Of a stretch of DNA of 64,000 bases, positions 1 through 8,861 are shown piece after piece (the first letter of the stretch is position 1; every line of letters begins with the position of its first letter). The DNA lies in contig NZ_JAGGMR010000001.1 of assembly GCF_017875645.1 (NCBI RefSeq), forward strand, positions 1,798,001 through 1,862,000. The letters are read 5' to 3'. This DNA comes from Nocardia goodfellowii (GTDB taxonomy: Bacteria > Actinomycetota > Actinomycetes > Mycobacteriales > Mycobacteriaceae). The notes beneath the pieces are model-generated. The model was not told the origin of the DNA. It worked only from the letters and a program-made list of their open reading frames with translations, and did not search any database. The position numbers and the translations under genes are program-made.

Positions 1-1
1 G

Positions 2-577
2 CGCGAACAGATTTCGCTCGCGCTGCTCACCACCCTGGAGCGGCTCAACCCGGTGGAGCGCGCGGTGTTCGTGCTGCGCGAGGGGTTCGGCTACGCGCAT
101 CGCGAGATCGCGGACATGCTCGACTTGTCCGAGGCCAATTCGCAGCAGACCTACCGGCGGGCGAGTCAGCGGGTGCGCGAAGGCAAGGCGCGTTTCGAGG
201 TTTCCGCCGATCAGTCGCGCGAGTTGATCGAGCGCTTCATGAAGGCGGCGCGGACCGGTGATCTCGACCAGCTGAAAGCCATGCTCGCCGCCGATGTCAC
301 CGCGACGGCGGACGGCGGCGGCACGGTGACCGCGGCCCGGCGGCCGGTGGTGGGCGCGGAGCACGTCGCGCGCTACCTGCTCGGGCTGTTCCGGTGGGAG
401 GTACCCGGGATGGAGATCACGCTCGAAGAGGTCAACGGCGGGCCGGCGGTGGTGGCCAGGGTGGGGCGCGATCCCCTGGTGGTCATCGGCATCGAAACCT
501 CAGCGCACGCGGTCACCGCGCTGCGATTGATCGTCAATCCGGAGAAGCTGGCCTATTTCGGGCGGGCCACCCGATAG
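2..577 (+). CDS. SigJ-type ECF sigma factor, C-terminal part (partial at window start)
   Basis: Only the last 191 residues are present; the frame is open to the left edge. The first ~60 residues are a sigma region 4: VERAVFVLREGFGYAHREIA followed by the recognition helix region of a helix-turn-helix. The remaining ~110 residues form a SnoaL-like domain (KAARTGDLDQLKAMLAADV). This sigma plus SnoaL fusion is the SigJ arrangement of actinobacteria, in which the C-terminal domain is thought to replace an anti-sigma factor as the control module. The next gene, a flavin oxidoreductase, follows after 89 bp on the same strand, a pairing often seen for SigJ-like genes, so it is a plausible target or operon partner. 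Region 2 lies outside the window. Confidence 0.85.
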   Translation, partial: REQISLALLTTLERLNPVERAVFVLREGFGYAHREIADMLDLSEANSQQTYRRASQRVREGKARFEVSADQSRELIERFMKAARTGDLDQLKAMLAADVTATADGGGTVTAARRPVVGAEHVARYLLGLFRWEVPGMEITLEEVNGGPAVVARVGRDPLVVIGIETSAHAVTALRLIVNPEKLAYFGRATR

Positions 578-666
578 GCGCTGTGTGGGGGCTCACAGGC
601 GTGGCTGTCAGGAACGGCGCCGCTGTCCGGTCTAGGTGATGTCGGTTGTACGAAGGGAGCCACATC

Positions 667-1755
667 ATGACCGGTCAGCATCGGATCGTCGTCCTCGGCG
701 CGGGATACGCGGGACTCTCGGCGGCGCGCAGGTTCGCTCGCAAGGCCCGGGGTGCGGACATCACGGTGGTCGACGCGCGAGCGGAATTCGTCGAACGGGT
801 GCGGTTGCATCAACAGGCCGCGGGACAACAGCTTTCGAGCTGGGATATCCAGGAGAAACTGGCGGCGAAGCGGATTCGGTTCGTGCGGGACCGGGCGCAA
901 GATATCGATACCGCGGGCAAGCGGGTCGTTTTGGCGAACACACCGGCGCTCGAGTACGACACCCTGGTCTACGCGCTGGGCAGCATCGCCGATACGAGTG
1001 GCGTACCAGGTGTCGCCGAACACGCGCTGACGGTGGCCACGCCGGAGGACGCACGGTGGTCGGTCCCGGGGCGTGGACCGGTGGTAGTCGTCGGGGGCGG
1101 GTCCACCGGGATCGAGCTGGCCGCCGAACTCGCTGAGTCGCAACCGGATTCGCGGGTGGTGCTGGTGAGCTCGGAGCAGCCGGGCGCGTGGTTGTCGCCC
1201 CGGGCACAGGCGCATATCCGCCGGGTGCTGAAACGCCTCGGCGTCGAGATCCGCGCGGACGCGAAGGTTATCGAGGTGCTGGCCGATGGCGTCCGGCTGG
1301 CCGACGGCACGGTGCTCGAATCGGCGGCGACCGTGTGGACCGCGGGCTTCGGCGTGCCGGACCTGGCCGCGCGCGCCGGTCTCGCGGTCGACCGGAAGGG
1401 CCGTATCCGCACCGACGAGACGTTGCGCTCGATCTCGCATCCGGACATCTATGCCGCCGGGGACGCCGCCGTGATCGCCGGTCCCGGCGATCGGGAACTG
1501 CGCATGGCCTGCGCGACGGCGCTGCCCACCGGCAAGCACGCCGCGGACGCGGTGATCGCCCGGTCGGACGGCCGGGAACCAGGGCCGCTGCGGTTCCGGT
1601 ATTACCTGCAGTGTCTGAGCCTGGGACGGCGCGACGGTGTCATCCAGATATTGCACGCCGACGATTCCCCGGCCCGCACGGTGCTGACCGGCCGGACCGC
1701 GGCCTGGGTCAAGGAGAGCATCGTGCGCGGGGCGGGCCGGGCCGCCACACCGTAA
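667..1755 (+). CDS. FAD/NAD(P)-dependent oxidoreductase, NDH-2-like
   Basis: A 362-residue pyridine nucleotide-disulfide oxidoreductase of the type II NADH dehydrogenase group. An N-terminal FAD-binding motif VVLGAGYAGLSAARR (residues ~7-21) is followed by an NAD(P)-binding motif VVVVGGGSTGIELAAEL near residue 140 and a second FAD motif IYAAGDAAVI near residue 270. There is no redox-active CxxC pair and no clear C-terminal membrane anchor, so it is more likely a soluble or peripheral quinone/ferredoxin-type reductase than a disulfide reductase. The ATG at 667 is preferred over the in-frame TTG at 646 because AAGGGAG (652-658) sits 8 nt upstream. It follows the SigJ-like gene on the same strand. 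The electron acceptor cannot be read from sequence. Confidence 0.85.
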   Translation: MTGQHRIVVLGAGYAGLSAARRFARKARGADITVVDARAEFVERVRLHQQAAGQQLSSWDIQEKLAAKRIRFVRDRAQDIDTAGKRVVLANTPALEYDTLVYALGSIADTSGVPGVAEHALTVATPEDARWSVPGRGPVVVVGGGSTGIELAAELAESQPDSRVVLVSSEQPGAWLSPRAQAHIRRVLKRLGVEIRADAKVIEVLADGVRLADGTVLESAATVWTAGFGVPDLAARAGLAVDRKGRIRTDETLRSISHPDIYAAGDAAVIAGPGDRELRMACATALPTGKHAADAVIARSDGREPGPLRFRYYLQCLSLGRRDGVIQILHADDSPARTVLTGRTAAWVKESIVRGAGRAATP

Positions 1756-1763
1756 CGCGCCAC

Positions 1764-1813
1764 CGTCAACGATGGGTTGACGATGCGGCGATCGTCAACC
1801 TATCGTTGACGCA
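1764..1813 (+). promoter_or_regulatory. Twin 19-bp palindromic operators over a leaderless promoter
   Basis: Two perfect copies of CGTCAAC-N5-GTTGACG occupy 1764-1782 and 1793-1811, 29 bp apart start to start. TTGACG at 1777-1782 and TATCGT at 1801-1806, with an 18-bp spacer, read as -35 and -10 boxes. The predicted start of transcription falls on the A of the ATG at 1813, so the mRNA would be leaderless; no Shine-Dalgarno sequence is present. Each operator covers one promoter element, the geometry expected for tight repression. The downstream gene has its own helix-turn-helix, so autoregulation is the simplest reading. Confidence 0.75.
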
Positions 1814-2532
1814 TGACATCGCCCTTCCGCCTCGACGACCTGATCGACGGCATCAAGAAAGCTCGCCCCGACAACGCCCTGGACCAGCTCTCCGACGCGG
1901 TGGTGGCCGCGGGCCACCTCGGCGAAGTGGCCGACCACCTGATCGGCCACTTCGTCGATCAGGCCCGCCGCTCCGGCGCCTCCTGGACCGACATCGGTGC
2001 CAGCATGGGCGTCACCAAGCAGGCCGCGCAAAAGCGTTTCGTGCCCAAGGATCCCGGCGACGCCGCCACCATGAATCCGAACGCCGGTTTCGCCAAGTTC
2101 ACCCCGCGCGCCCGGCAGGTGGTGGTGGCCGCACAGGAACAGGCCCGCGCCGCCGGGCACGTCCAGATCAGTACCGGTCACCTGGTCCTGGCCCTGCTCA
2201 CCGAGCCGGACGGGCTCGGCGCGCAGGAGATCATCGCCAACGGCGTCACGCTGGAAGCCGTCGCCGAAGCCGCGCGCGCGGCCTTGCCCGCCGCCGCGGA
2301 CGCTACGGTTCCGCCGATGATCCCGTTCGACGCCGAGGCCAAGAAGGTGCTCGAACTCACCTTCCGCGAGGCGCTGCGGCTGGGGCACAACTACGTCGGC
2401 ACCGAGCACCTGCTGCTCGCCCTGCTCGAACAGGAGAACGGCTCCGGTCTGCTGACCGGCCTGGGTGTGGACAAAGCGAAGTCCGAAGCCCATCTGCAGG
2501 AACTGCTTTCGGTGTACTTGACCCAGCAGTAG
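1813..2532 (+). CDS. HTH plus Clp N-terminal repeat domain protein, probable autoregulator
   Basis: A 239-residue protein. Residues ~55-80 (GASWTDIGASMGVTKQAAQK) look like a helix-turn-helix. The C-terminal ~150 residues hold two Clp_N-type repeats, beginning KFTPRARQVVVAAQEQARAA and GHNYVGTEHLLLALLEQE; this fold in ClpA/ClpC binds substrates and adaptors. No AAA+ ATPase module follows, so it is not a Clp ATPase but a stand-alone Clp_N protein fused to a DNA-binding segment. The start codon lies one base after the second of two palindromes, and the promoter predicts a leaderless transcript. Likely a transcription factor sensing protein state or a ligand through the Clp_N domain; the sensing role is inferred. 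Confidence 0.8.
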   Translation: MTSPFRLDDLIDGIKKARPDNALDQLSDAVVAAGHLGEVADHLIGHFVDQARRSGASWTDIGASMGVTKQAAQKRFVPKDPGDAATMNPNAGFAKFTPRARQVVVAAQEQARAAGHVQISTGHLVLALLTEPDGLGAQEIIANGVTLEAVAEAARAALPAAADATVPPMIPFDAEAKKVLELTFREALRLGHNYVGTEHLLLALLEQENGSGLLTGLGVDKAKSEAHLQELLSVYLTQQ

Positions 2533-2548
2533 GACCGGCCGGACTGTG

Positions 2549-3214
2549 TCAGGCCGGTGCACCGGATGGGCCGGGCCTGGCTACCGCGGCCAACCGGACC
2601 CGGTTCGTGGCACCGGTTTTCGCCATCAAGTTCGTGACATGGGTTTTGACGGTGGTGATGCCGATGTGCAGTAATTCGGCGATCTCCGCGTTGGCGTGAC
2701 CTTCGGCGACCAGGGCCAGTACCTCGGCTTCGCGCGGGGTGAGCCCGAAAGCGGCACTCGCATCTGGGGTTTCGGCGGGCGGCCCGGTGCGGGCCGCGAT
2801 GGCCGCATCCACCATGCGCTGCAAGACATCGGGGGAGAAGGGGCGACCGCCGGTGGCGGCACGGCGGATACCGTCGAGCAGATCGGCGGGCGCGGCGTCC
2901 TTGACCAGGAACCCGCACGCTCCGGCGGCCAACGCGGGATACAGGTGATCGTCATCGTCGAAGGTGGTCAGGGCGATCACCCGGGTTGTCGGCCGGGCCG
3001 CGAGAATCGCTGTGGTGGCGCGGATTCCGTCCATGCCCGGCATCCGTAGATCCATCAGCACCACATCGGGCCGGCACTGTTCGGCCAGGCGCACCGCGTC
3101 GCCGCCGGTCGCGGCCTCTCCGATGACTTCGAGATCAGCGGCGGTCTCGCAGAGCATGCGCAGACCCGCACGGACCAGTTGCTGATCGTCGACGATCAGC
3201 ACCCGAACGGTCAT
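2549..3214 (-). CDS. NarL/LuxR-family response regulator
   Basis: A 221-residue two-component response regulator. The receiver domain (residues 1-120) has the phospho-acceptor Asp in VVLMDLRMPGMDG, the acidic pair in IVDDQQ and the conserved Lys in FLVKDAAP. The C-terminal LuxR/GerE helix-turn-helix is LTPREAEVLALVAEGHANAE and following. The start ATG overlaps the stop of the upstream histidine kinase (ATGA at 3211-3214), so the two are translationally coupled. It ends 17 bp from the convergent Clp_N gene. The stimulus is unknown; the target may be its own operon or the divergent SDR/GtrA genes. Confidence 0.93.
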   Translation of the reverse strand: MTVRVLIVDDQQLVRAGLRMLCETAADLEVIGEAATGGDAVRLAEQCRPDVVLMDLRMPGMDGIRATTAILAARPTTRVIALTTFDDDDHLYPALAAGACGFLVKDAAPADLLDGIRRAATGGRPFSPDVLQRMVDAAIAARTGPPAETPDASAAFGLTPREAEVLALVAEGHANAEIAELLHIGITTVKTHVTNLMAKTGATNRVRLAAVARPGPSGAPA

Positions 3215-4377
3215 GACGCGGCCGCTGTCGCGGTGGGCAGGTGCGCGGCCAGCCGCCAGCCGCTACCGGTGGCTCCGGCCGAAAAGGTGCCGCCGAGCAA
3301 GGCGACTCGCTCGTGCAGTCCGATCAGGCCAACACCCCGCGCACCGTCTCCGGCGGCGGCGCCGGAACCATTGTCGGACAGCAGGAAATCAACCGATCGA
3401 GCGCTCTTCGAGATCTCCAGCCGCGCGTCGACGCCGGCTCCGGCGTGTCTGACCGCGTTGGCCAAACCCTCCTGGGTGAGCCGCAGCAGCGTGAGGCCCA
3501 CCGTCGCGTCCACCTCGGTGATGTCCGCGCCGATCCGGGTCTCGATCCGCAATCCCAATTTCTGATTCCGGTCGACCGCCGCGGCGATGGCGTCCGGCAG
3601 ATCCGCGGGCGCTACGAATGATTCACCGGAGGCCTGCGGATCGCGCAGGATGGTCACCAGCTTCCGCAGATCCGCGAGGGTGGCTTTGCCGCTGGCGTGG
3701 ATGTCGTCGAGGACCTCCAGCAGCGCGGGCGGCGCGTCGGGCACCGCGTGCCGGGCCACACCGACCCGCAGCACGGTGGAGGAGACGTGATGGGCGATCA
3801 GATCGTGCAGTTCACGGGCGATCGCAGTGCGTTCGACGGCCCGGGCCGCGGCGATCTCCGATTCCCGGCGCTGCGCCATCTCCAGCGCCTCGCGCCGGGC
3901 CCGCTCCGCGTTCTCCCGCGCCGCGCGCAGCAGCATGCCGAGCAACAGCGGCGCCGCGGCCATGACTGCGGCGCGGTAGCCCATGGCCCCCAGACCGCCG
4001 GAGGCCGGATGCGCCAGATATGCCCCCGCGAGCGCCGCCGCACCGAGGTACGGCCGCCAACCGCCTTGCCGCGCAGCAAGTTCGGTGAGTGCGACGGCGG
4101 CGGCCACCTTCGGGACGGCCGGCCCGACCTGCCCGATCTCGAAACCGAGCAGCAGCAGCCCGGTCGTGGTCAGCGCGGTGGGCAGCGGCCACCGCGCGCC
4201 ACCGGCCACGGCCAGCACCGCTAACGTCGCGATGACCCAGTCCACCGTGGCGGGCCCGTCGAGGAGCAGCAGCATGCAGCCCGCGCCGAGGGCCAGCAGC
4301 GCCGTCATCCGGATCGGCAGCGATCGCGCGTCCAGCAGCCATTCCACGCCGCGGCCCACTCCGCTCGACTCCACCAC
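3211..4377 (-). CDS. Sensor histidine kinase, HisKA_3 family
   Basis: A membrane histidine kinase of about 388 residues. The N-terminal ~170 residues contain several hydrophobic segments (for example LALGAGCMLLLL and WVIATLAVLAVAGG), with little extracellular sequence, so sensing is likely within the membrane. The dimerisation/phosphotransfer motif ARELHDLIAHHVSSTVLR carries the His, and an HATPase_c domain with LLSDNGSGAAAGDGARGVGL (N and G boxes) ends the protein. It pairs with the response regulator, sharing ATGA. The frame stays open to 4542, but that would run into the divergent SDR gene; GTG codons at 4377, 4359 and 4347 are the realistic starts and the exact one is unsure. Confidence 0.85.
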   Translation of the reverse strand: MVESSGVGRGVEWLLDARSLPIRMTALLALGAGCMLLLLDGPATVDWVIATLAVLAVAGGARWPLPTALTTTGLLLLGFEIGQVGPAVPKVAAAVALTELAARQGGWRPYLGAAALAGAYLAHPASGGLGAMGYRAAVMAAAPLLLGMLLRAARENAERARREALEMAQRRESEIAAARAVERTAIARELHDLIAHHVSSTVLRVGVARHAVPDAPPALLEVLDDIHASGKATLADLRKLVTILRDPQASGESFVAPADLPDAIAAAVDRNQKLGLRIETRIGADITEVDATVGLTLLRLTQEGLANAVRHAGAGVDARLEISKSARSVDFLLSDNGSGAAAGDGARGVGLIGLHERVALLGGTFSAGATGSGWRLAAHLPTATAAAS

Positions 4378-4505
4378 GTACCCATAATGCCGCGTCACCG
4401 CCGTCGCGCGGCTCCTACCGTGGGAGGAGACGGGTCCGCCGCGAGGCCGCGATTCGAGCCCGCCAGGCGGATTCGGTCGCCGAGTCGCCGGGCCAGAGTC
4501 GAGGC

Positions 4506-5471
4506 ATGACCGATGAGACGGACCACCCCGACGCCCCAGCACCCGTTCCCGCCGCCCCGAAACCGAACCGGCGCAAGCTGTTCGGCATGACCGCCGCAGG
4601 TCTGGCGGCGGGTACCGCCGCCGGTCTGGCCGGTGGCATCGCGCTCGGCGCCGACTCCAACCCGCCGCGCGCGCTGCACGGCGGAATGCGCCGCTTCGCC
4701 GACCAGGTGGTTTTGATCACCGGGGGCACCTCCGGCATCGGAGCGGCCGCGGCCCGGCAGTTCGCGGCCGAGGGCGCGCGCGTCGCGTTCTGCGGCCGGC
4801 GTGTCGAGCGCGGGCAGGCGGTGGAACGCGAAATCCGCGCCGCGGGCGGCGAAGCCACCTATCTCCGCGCCGACGTGCTGGTCGAGAGCGAGGTGCGTGA
4901 CTTCGTCGAGACGGCGGTCCGGCGTTATGGCGGATTGCACGTCGCCTTCAACAATGCGGGCATCACCATCCAGAAGAAGCTGCACGAGTACAGCGCCGAC
5001 GACTTCGACCGCGTGATCGGCACGAGTCTGCGCGGCGTCTTCTTGTCGATGAAATACCAAGTGCCGCACATGATCCGGTCCGGCGGCGGCACGATCGTCG
5101 TCACCTCGTCGAGCAACGCCGTGGCCACCGACGCTGGACGCGCCGCCTATACCGCCGCAAAGCGCGGCCTGGTCGGATTGGTGCAGTCCGCGGCATTGGA
5201 CTACGCGGCCGACGGCATTCGCGTCAACACGCTCGTCCCCGGCACCACCGACACCGAACTGGTGCGCCGCGCGGCCGGAATGGAAGGCCTGCCCGACGAC
5301 GCCTACCAGGCGCTGATGAAACAGTGGGCGAAATCCAATGTGCCCGGACTCGGCCGCCTCGCCACCGCCGACGAAATCGCAGCCTTCGCACTGACGCTCG
5401 CCTCCCCGGAACACCCCTACCTCACCGGCGCGCAACTCGTCATCGACGGCGGAAAGACCGCGCACGCATGA
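4506..5471 (+). CDS. SDR-family oxidoreductase with a Tat-like N-terminal signal
   Basis: A 321-residue classical short-chain dehydrogenase. The Rossmann motif TGGTSGIGAAAA is near residue 75, NNAG near residue 155, and the catalytic Ser and Tyr-x-x-x-Lys are in TSSSNAV and YTAAKRGL. Unusually, ~65 residues precede the domain: a twin-arginine motif NRRKLFGM followed by a hydrophobic stretch (TAAGLAAGTAAGLAGGIALG). This resembles a Tat signal and would place a folded NAD(P)-dependent enzyme at or beyond the membrane. It is divergent from the histidine kinase and overlaps the GtrA-like gene by ATGA (5468-5471). The substrate is unknown. Confidence 0.85.
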   Translation: MTDETDHPDAPAPVPAAPKPNRRKLFGMTAAGLAAGTAAGLAGGIALGADSNPPRALHGGMRRFADQVVLITGGTSGIGAAAARQFAAEGARVAFCGRRVERGQAVEREIRAAGGEATYLRADVLVESEVRDFVETAVRRYGGLHVAFNNAGITIQKKLHEYSADDFDRVIGTSLRGVFLSMKYQVPHMIRSGGGTIVVTSSSNAVATDAGRAAYTAAKRGLVGLVQSAALDYAADGIRVNTLVPGTTDTELVRRAAGMEGLPDDAYQALMKQWAKSNVPGLGRLATADEIAAFALTLASPEHPYLTGAQLVIDGGKTAHA

Positions 5472-5968
5472 GCGGACCGCTGAAATACCTGCGCGGTGAC
5501 CGCGCCACGGCACAGCTGATTCGCTTCGCCGCGGTCGGCGGCTTCGCCAATCTCGGCTACCTACTACCGTTCCTCCTGTTGTACGGCAGCGGAGTGCAGC
5601 TGGCCAACCTCGTGGGTTCGATCCTCAGCACCGTCCTCGCCAACGAACTGCACCGCCGCCTCACTTTCCGATCCGCCACCCGGACAACCTGGTACTCAGC
5701 ACAACTCAAAGGCGGCGGCACCGCTGTCGCGGCCCTGGCCGCGAGCTCGGGCACCCTCGCGCTCCTGGGCGAACTCGCCCCGGGTCTGCGCGGACCGGGC
5801 GAGGCCGCCGCGGTCATGACCGTCTCGGGAATCGTCGGCGGTCTTCGCTTCTTATCCTTGCGCCACTGGGTCTTTCGAGCCGCGCACGTCGGGGACGTTG
5901 CGGTCGAGCTCGTCCAACCACGCGGCGGCGGAGGCGTCGCTCGGCGCGCGCCAGTCGCCGCGTGGTGA
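5468..5968 (+). CDS. GtrA-like membrane protein
   Basis: A 166-residue GtrA/DPMS-type protein: four predicted membrane segments, beginning [20 protein letters not shown], with the family motif [12 protein letters not shown] after the second and LRHWVF at the end of the fourth. GtrA proteins are thought to help move lipid-linked sugars across the membrane for cell-wall or O-antigen glycosylation. The start overlaps the stop of the SDR gene, indicating co-translation. The last ~30 residues form an arginine- and glycine-rich tail lying over the 3' end of the convergent nadE gene (117 bp shared), so the tail may be a weakly constrained extension. Confidence 0.85.
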   Translation: MSGPLKYLRGDRATAQLIRFAAVGGFANLGYLLPFLLLYGSGVQLANLVGSILSTVLANELHRRLTFRSATRTTWYSAQLKGGGTAVAALAASSGTLALLGELAPGLRGPGEAAAVMTVSGIVGGLRFLSLRHWVFRAAHVGDVAVELVQPRGGGGVARRAPVAAW

Positions 5969-7936
5969 CAGGGATCCGCCGGAGCCGACCTTCGGGGCGT
6001 TCGGGAGCGTCGAGCGTTTGAACTGACTGGTTTGGATGAAGCGGCGCAGGAATTCGGCGAGCCAGTGTTTGATCTCGGACAGGTCGTAGGTGTGGCGCTG
6101 GTCGGCCGGGATCAGGTCGGGCCAGCTGCCGCGGGCGGCGTCGGACCAGGCGTGCTGGGCCAGGTAGGCGATGCGGCTGGGCCGGTCGCCGAAGCGCAGC
6201 AGGTGGTAGAGGTGGAAATCTTGCAGTTCGTAGGGACCGACGGTGGCTTCGGAGCTCTGCCCGGGTTTGCTGTCGTCGCTGTTGGGGACGAGTTCCGGTG
6301 AGATCTCGGTGCGCAGAATGGATTTCAGCACCGCGCCCGCCTCGGGGCCGAACTGGTCCGTGTCGGCCGCCCAGGCGATCAGGTACTTGATCAGAGTTTT
6401 CGGGACCGAGGCGTTCACGCCGTAGTGCGCCATGTGGTCGCCGACGCCGAAAGTGCACCAGCCCAGAGCGAGTTCGCTGAGATCACCGGTGCCGACCACG
6501 AGCGCGCCGTGCTGATTCGCCAGGCGGAACAGGTGCGAGGTGCGCTCGCCCGCCTGCACGTTCTCATAGGTGACGTCGTACTGCGGGATGCCTTCGGCGG
6601 CCGGGTGTTTCAGGTCGCGCAGCATCTGCGTGGCCGACGGTTTGATGTCGATCTCCGCGGCGGTCACACCCAGCGCGTCCATCAAACGGTGTGCGTCGGT
6701 ACGGGTTCGGGTGCTGGTACCGAAACCGGGCATCGTGTAGGCCAGCACGTTCGCGCGGGGCAGCCCGAGCTTGTCCATGGTCTTGGCGGCCACGATCAGC
6801 GCCTGGGTCGAATCGAGTCCGCCGGAAACGCCGATCACCAGGCGTTCGATGCCGGTCGCCCGCATGCGGGTGCTCAAACCCTCGACCTGGATGTGATGCA
6901 CCTCGGCGCAGCGTTCGTTCAACGCCGCCGGATCGCTGGGTACATAGGGGAAGCGCGGGATTTCGCGGTGCAGCGGCACCGCCGCGGTGGGAATCGGCAG
7001 GCCGACTTCGATCCGGGGCATGGTCGACAGCCGTTCCCGATGGTCGTGCACATTGTCCGCGAAACTGGTGGTGCGCAATCGATCCGCGGCCAGCCGCTGC
7101 AGATCGAGGTCGGCCAGCACCAGTTGCGGGTCGTCCGCGAAACGCTCGCCCTCGGCCAGCAGATCGCCGTTCTCACAGATCAGCGCTTGACCATCCCACG
7201 CCAGGTCGGTGGTCGACTCGCCATGTCCCGCAGCCGAATACAGATACGCGGCGAGATAACGCGCCGAATGCGACGTGCACAGCGCCCGCCGGTAGTCGGC
7301 CTTCCCGATCACGATATTGCTGGCCGACACGTTCACCAGCACGCTCGCACCGGCCAGCGCCGCGTAACCGCTGGGCGGCAACGGAACCCAGCCGTCCTCG
7401 CACACCTCCAGATGGAAGGTGAAACCGGCCAGATTCGTCGCCGTGAACAGCAGATCGGAGCCGAATGGCACCCGCTGCCCGTCGATGACGATCTCGTCGC
7501 TCAATGATTCACGCGCGGCGGCGAATTGGCGCTTCTCGTAGAACTCGCGATAGTTCGGCAGATAGCTCTTCGGTGCCGCACCCAGCACCCGTCCCTCGCT
7601 CACCGCGATCGCGCAGTTGAACAGCCGCCCCTGGCTGCGCACCGGCGCGCCGACCACCAGGACGGTGTCGATCCGCGTGCTTTCCCGCACCAGCCGCTCC
7701 AGCGCCAACTCCACCGCGTCGTCCAGCGCGTCCTGATGGAAGAGGTCGTCGGCGGTATAGGAGGACAGTCCGAGTTCCGGAAACACCGTCAGCACCGCGC
7801 CCTCGGTCGCGGCCCGCCGGGCCAGTTCCAGCGTCTGCTCGACGTTGTAGGCGGGATCGGCTACCCGCATCCGCGGCACGGCCACCGCGACCCGCGCGAA
7901 CCCATGCCGGTACAGCGATTCGAACGGCACACTCAT
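5852..7936 (-). CDS. nadE: Glutamine-dependent NAD+ synthetase
   Basis: A 694-residue two-domain enzyme making NAD+ from nicotinate adenine dinucleotide, ATP and glutamine in the cytoplasm. The N-terminal nitrilase-type glutaminase has the Glu-Lys-Cys triad in [10 protein letters not shown] (Glu54), [14 protein letters not shown] (Lys123) and HLEVCEDGW (Cys ~178). The C-terminal synthetase has the PP-loop [12 protein letters not shown]. Length matches the long glutamine-dependent form of mycobacteria (~680). The ATG at 7936 is set by AGGAGG 9 nt upstream; the reading frame continues to 8449 but that part overlaps the SUFU gene and is not needed. The conserved C-terminus overlaps the 3' end of the GtrA-like gene on the opposite strand. 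Confidence 0.95.
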   Translation of the reverse strand: MSVPFESLYRHGFARVAVAVPRMRVADPAYNVEQTLELARRAATEGAVLTVFPELGLSSYTADDLFHQDALDDAVELALERLVRESTRIDTVLVVGAPVRSQGRLFNCAIAVSEGRVLGAAPKSYLPNYREFYEKRQFAAARESLSDEIVIDGQRVPFGSDLLFTATNLAGFTFHLEVCEDGWVPLPPSGYAALAGASVLVNVSASNIVIGKADYRRALCTSHSARYLAAYLYSAAGHGESTTDLAWDGQALICENGDLLAEGERFADDPQLVLADLDLQRLAADRLRTTSFADNVHDHRERLSTMPRIEVGLPIPTAAVPLHREIPRFPYVPSDPAALNERCAEVHHIQVEGLSTRMRATGIERLVIGVSGGLDSTQALIVAAKTMDKLGLPRANVLAYTMPGFGTSTRTRTDAHRLMDALGVTAAEIDIKPSATQMLRDLKHPAAEGIPQYDVTYENVQAGERTSHLFRLANQHGALVVGTGDLSELALGWCTFGVGDHMAHYGVNASVPKTLIKYLIAWAADTDQFGPEAGAVLKSILRTEISPELVPNSDDSKPGQSSEATVGPYELQDFHLYHLLRFGDRPSRIAYLAQHAWSDAARGSWPDLIPADQRHTYDLSEIKHWLAEFLRRFIQTSQFKRSTLPNAPKVGSGGSLSPRGDWRAPSDASAAAWLDELDRNVPDVRGSKDPVAQG

Positions 7937-7980
7937 TCGGTCGCCTCCTGTCAGGAGTTGATCATGGTCCGCTCCCGAAT

Positions 7981-8655
7981 CTACGCGCGGCCGCGCAGTC
8001 CGCCGCCCCAGCGCGGCCAACTGGCCTGTGGTTTCGGCTCGGGGATCAGTGAGCGCCGATCCATGTCCGTGATGTTCATCGGCAGCTGGTCGGACATCCC
8101 GCCGAGCAGGCCGAGCAGCTTCCCGCCCAGCGTGGCCCGGTATTCGGTCATCGTCAGGCCGACCATCTGGCGGAACTCCACCCGTCCGAAGGGCGCCTCC
8201 AGGACCCCCAGTTCCGGGTCCGGCACGAACCCGACCGCGTGGATCAGGGAATCCGGCCGGTCCGCGGCGATCGGCCCGCTCGACTTGATGGTGTGGCCCA
8301 CCTCGAACCGCTTCCCCGACTGGAACACGTACCGCGCCAGGTTTTGCAGAAAGGTCACCGGCCAATGCGGCGCTCGGAGCTCCCCCTCCTGTCGCGCCAA
8401 CCGGAACGTGAATTCGAACCCCCACCCGGACTCCGCCGGGTTGTCCCATTCCTTCTCGTACAACTCGCTCATCCCGAAGCTCACGTAGTGCCAGTGCGGC
8501 ACCGGCTCGCTGCGTTCATACGCGTTCACGCACTCCAGCGGCTCCGTCCCCCCGGCCGCCCACGGATCCTCCGCATGCCACCGTCGCGGCTCGACCTCGC
8601 CGTATAGCTCGCCCAGCACCCCCTCGATCGCATCCCACCCGGGTCTACCACTCAC
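7981..8655 (-). CDS. Suppressor-of-fused (SUFU) domain protein
   Basis: About 224 residues. Recognisable SUFU-domain landmarks are [20 protein letters not shown] near the start, [53 protein letters not shown] and [10 protein letters not shown] near the end. Bacterial SUFU proteins are soluble and often linked to toxin-immunity or protein-interaction roles, but none is proven for this type. The GTG at 8655 gives the family-like N-terminus; the open frame reaches 8781 without adding recognisable sequence. A TAGGGT box 7 nt before that GTG could give a leaderless message. It lies 44 bp upstream of nadE on the same strand. Confidence 0.8.
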   Translation of the reverse strand: MSGRPGWDAIEGVLGELYGEVEPRRWHAEDPWAAGGTEPLECVNAYERSEPVPHWHYVSFGMSELYEKEWDNPAESGWGFEFTFRLARQEGELRAPHWPVTFLQNLARYVFQSGKRFEVGHTIKSSGPIAADRPDSLIHAVGFVPDPELGVLEAPFGRVEFRQMVGLTMTEYRATLGGKLLGLLGGMSDQLPMNITDMDRRSLIPEPKPQASWPRWGGGLRGRA

Positions 8656-8818
8656 CTGCCCAACCCTAGGTCCGCGCGGCGTGTCCCCGCATTCGAGGTC
8701 CTCGCGCCGGACCCGCGGAGCGCGTGCCGGGGGCGACCGGTCCGGGCCGCCGTACAGCACGGTGCCGCCACCGGAGGGCACTATTTCGCGCGCGGTACGC
8801 AGCGCGGTGGTCGGCCGG

Positions 8819-8861
8819 TTAGCTGGCGGGGCGGCAGGGGTTGCCAGCTAAGCTATAGCGA
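8819..8861 (+). promoter_or_regulatory. Palindrome and leaderless promoter of the small gene at 8861
   Basis: TTAGCTGGC (8819-8827) and its exact reverse complement GCCAGCTAA (8843-8851) flank a 15-bp spacer. TAAGCT at 8849-8854 is a -10 box placing transcription start on the ATG at 8861. The right arm overlaps the -10 box, so the element could be an operator or a cruciform-forming site. The region 8656-8818 upstream shows nothing else recognisable. Confidence 0.45.

Noticed and set aside
553-1656. Long minus-strand open frame opposite the flavin oxidoreductase
   Set aside because: Arg/Pro-rich shadow frame produced by GC-biased third positions; no family features, and the plus strand has a clear enzyme.
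4378-4542. N-terminal extension of the histidine kinase
   Set aside because: It overlaps the divergent SDR gene start and encodes a Pro/Arg/Ser-rich stretch with no homology-like features.
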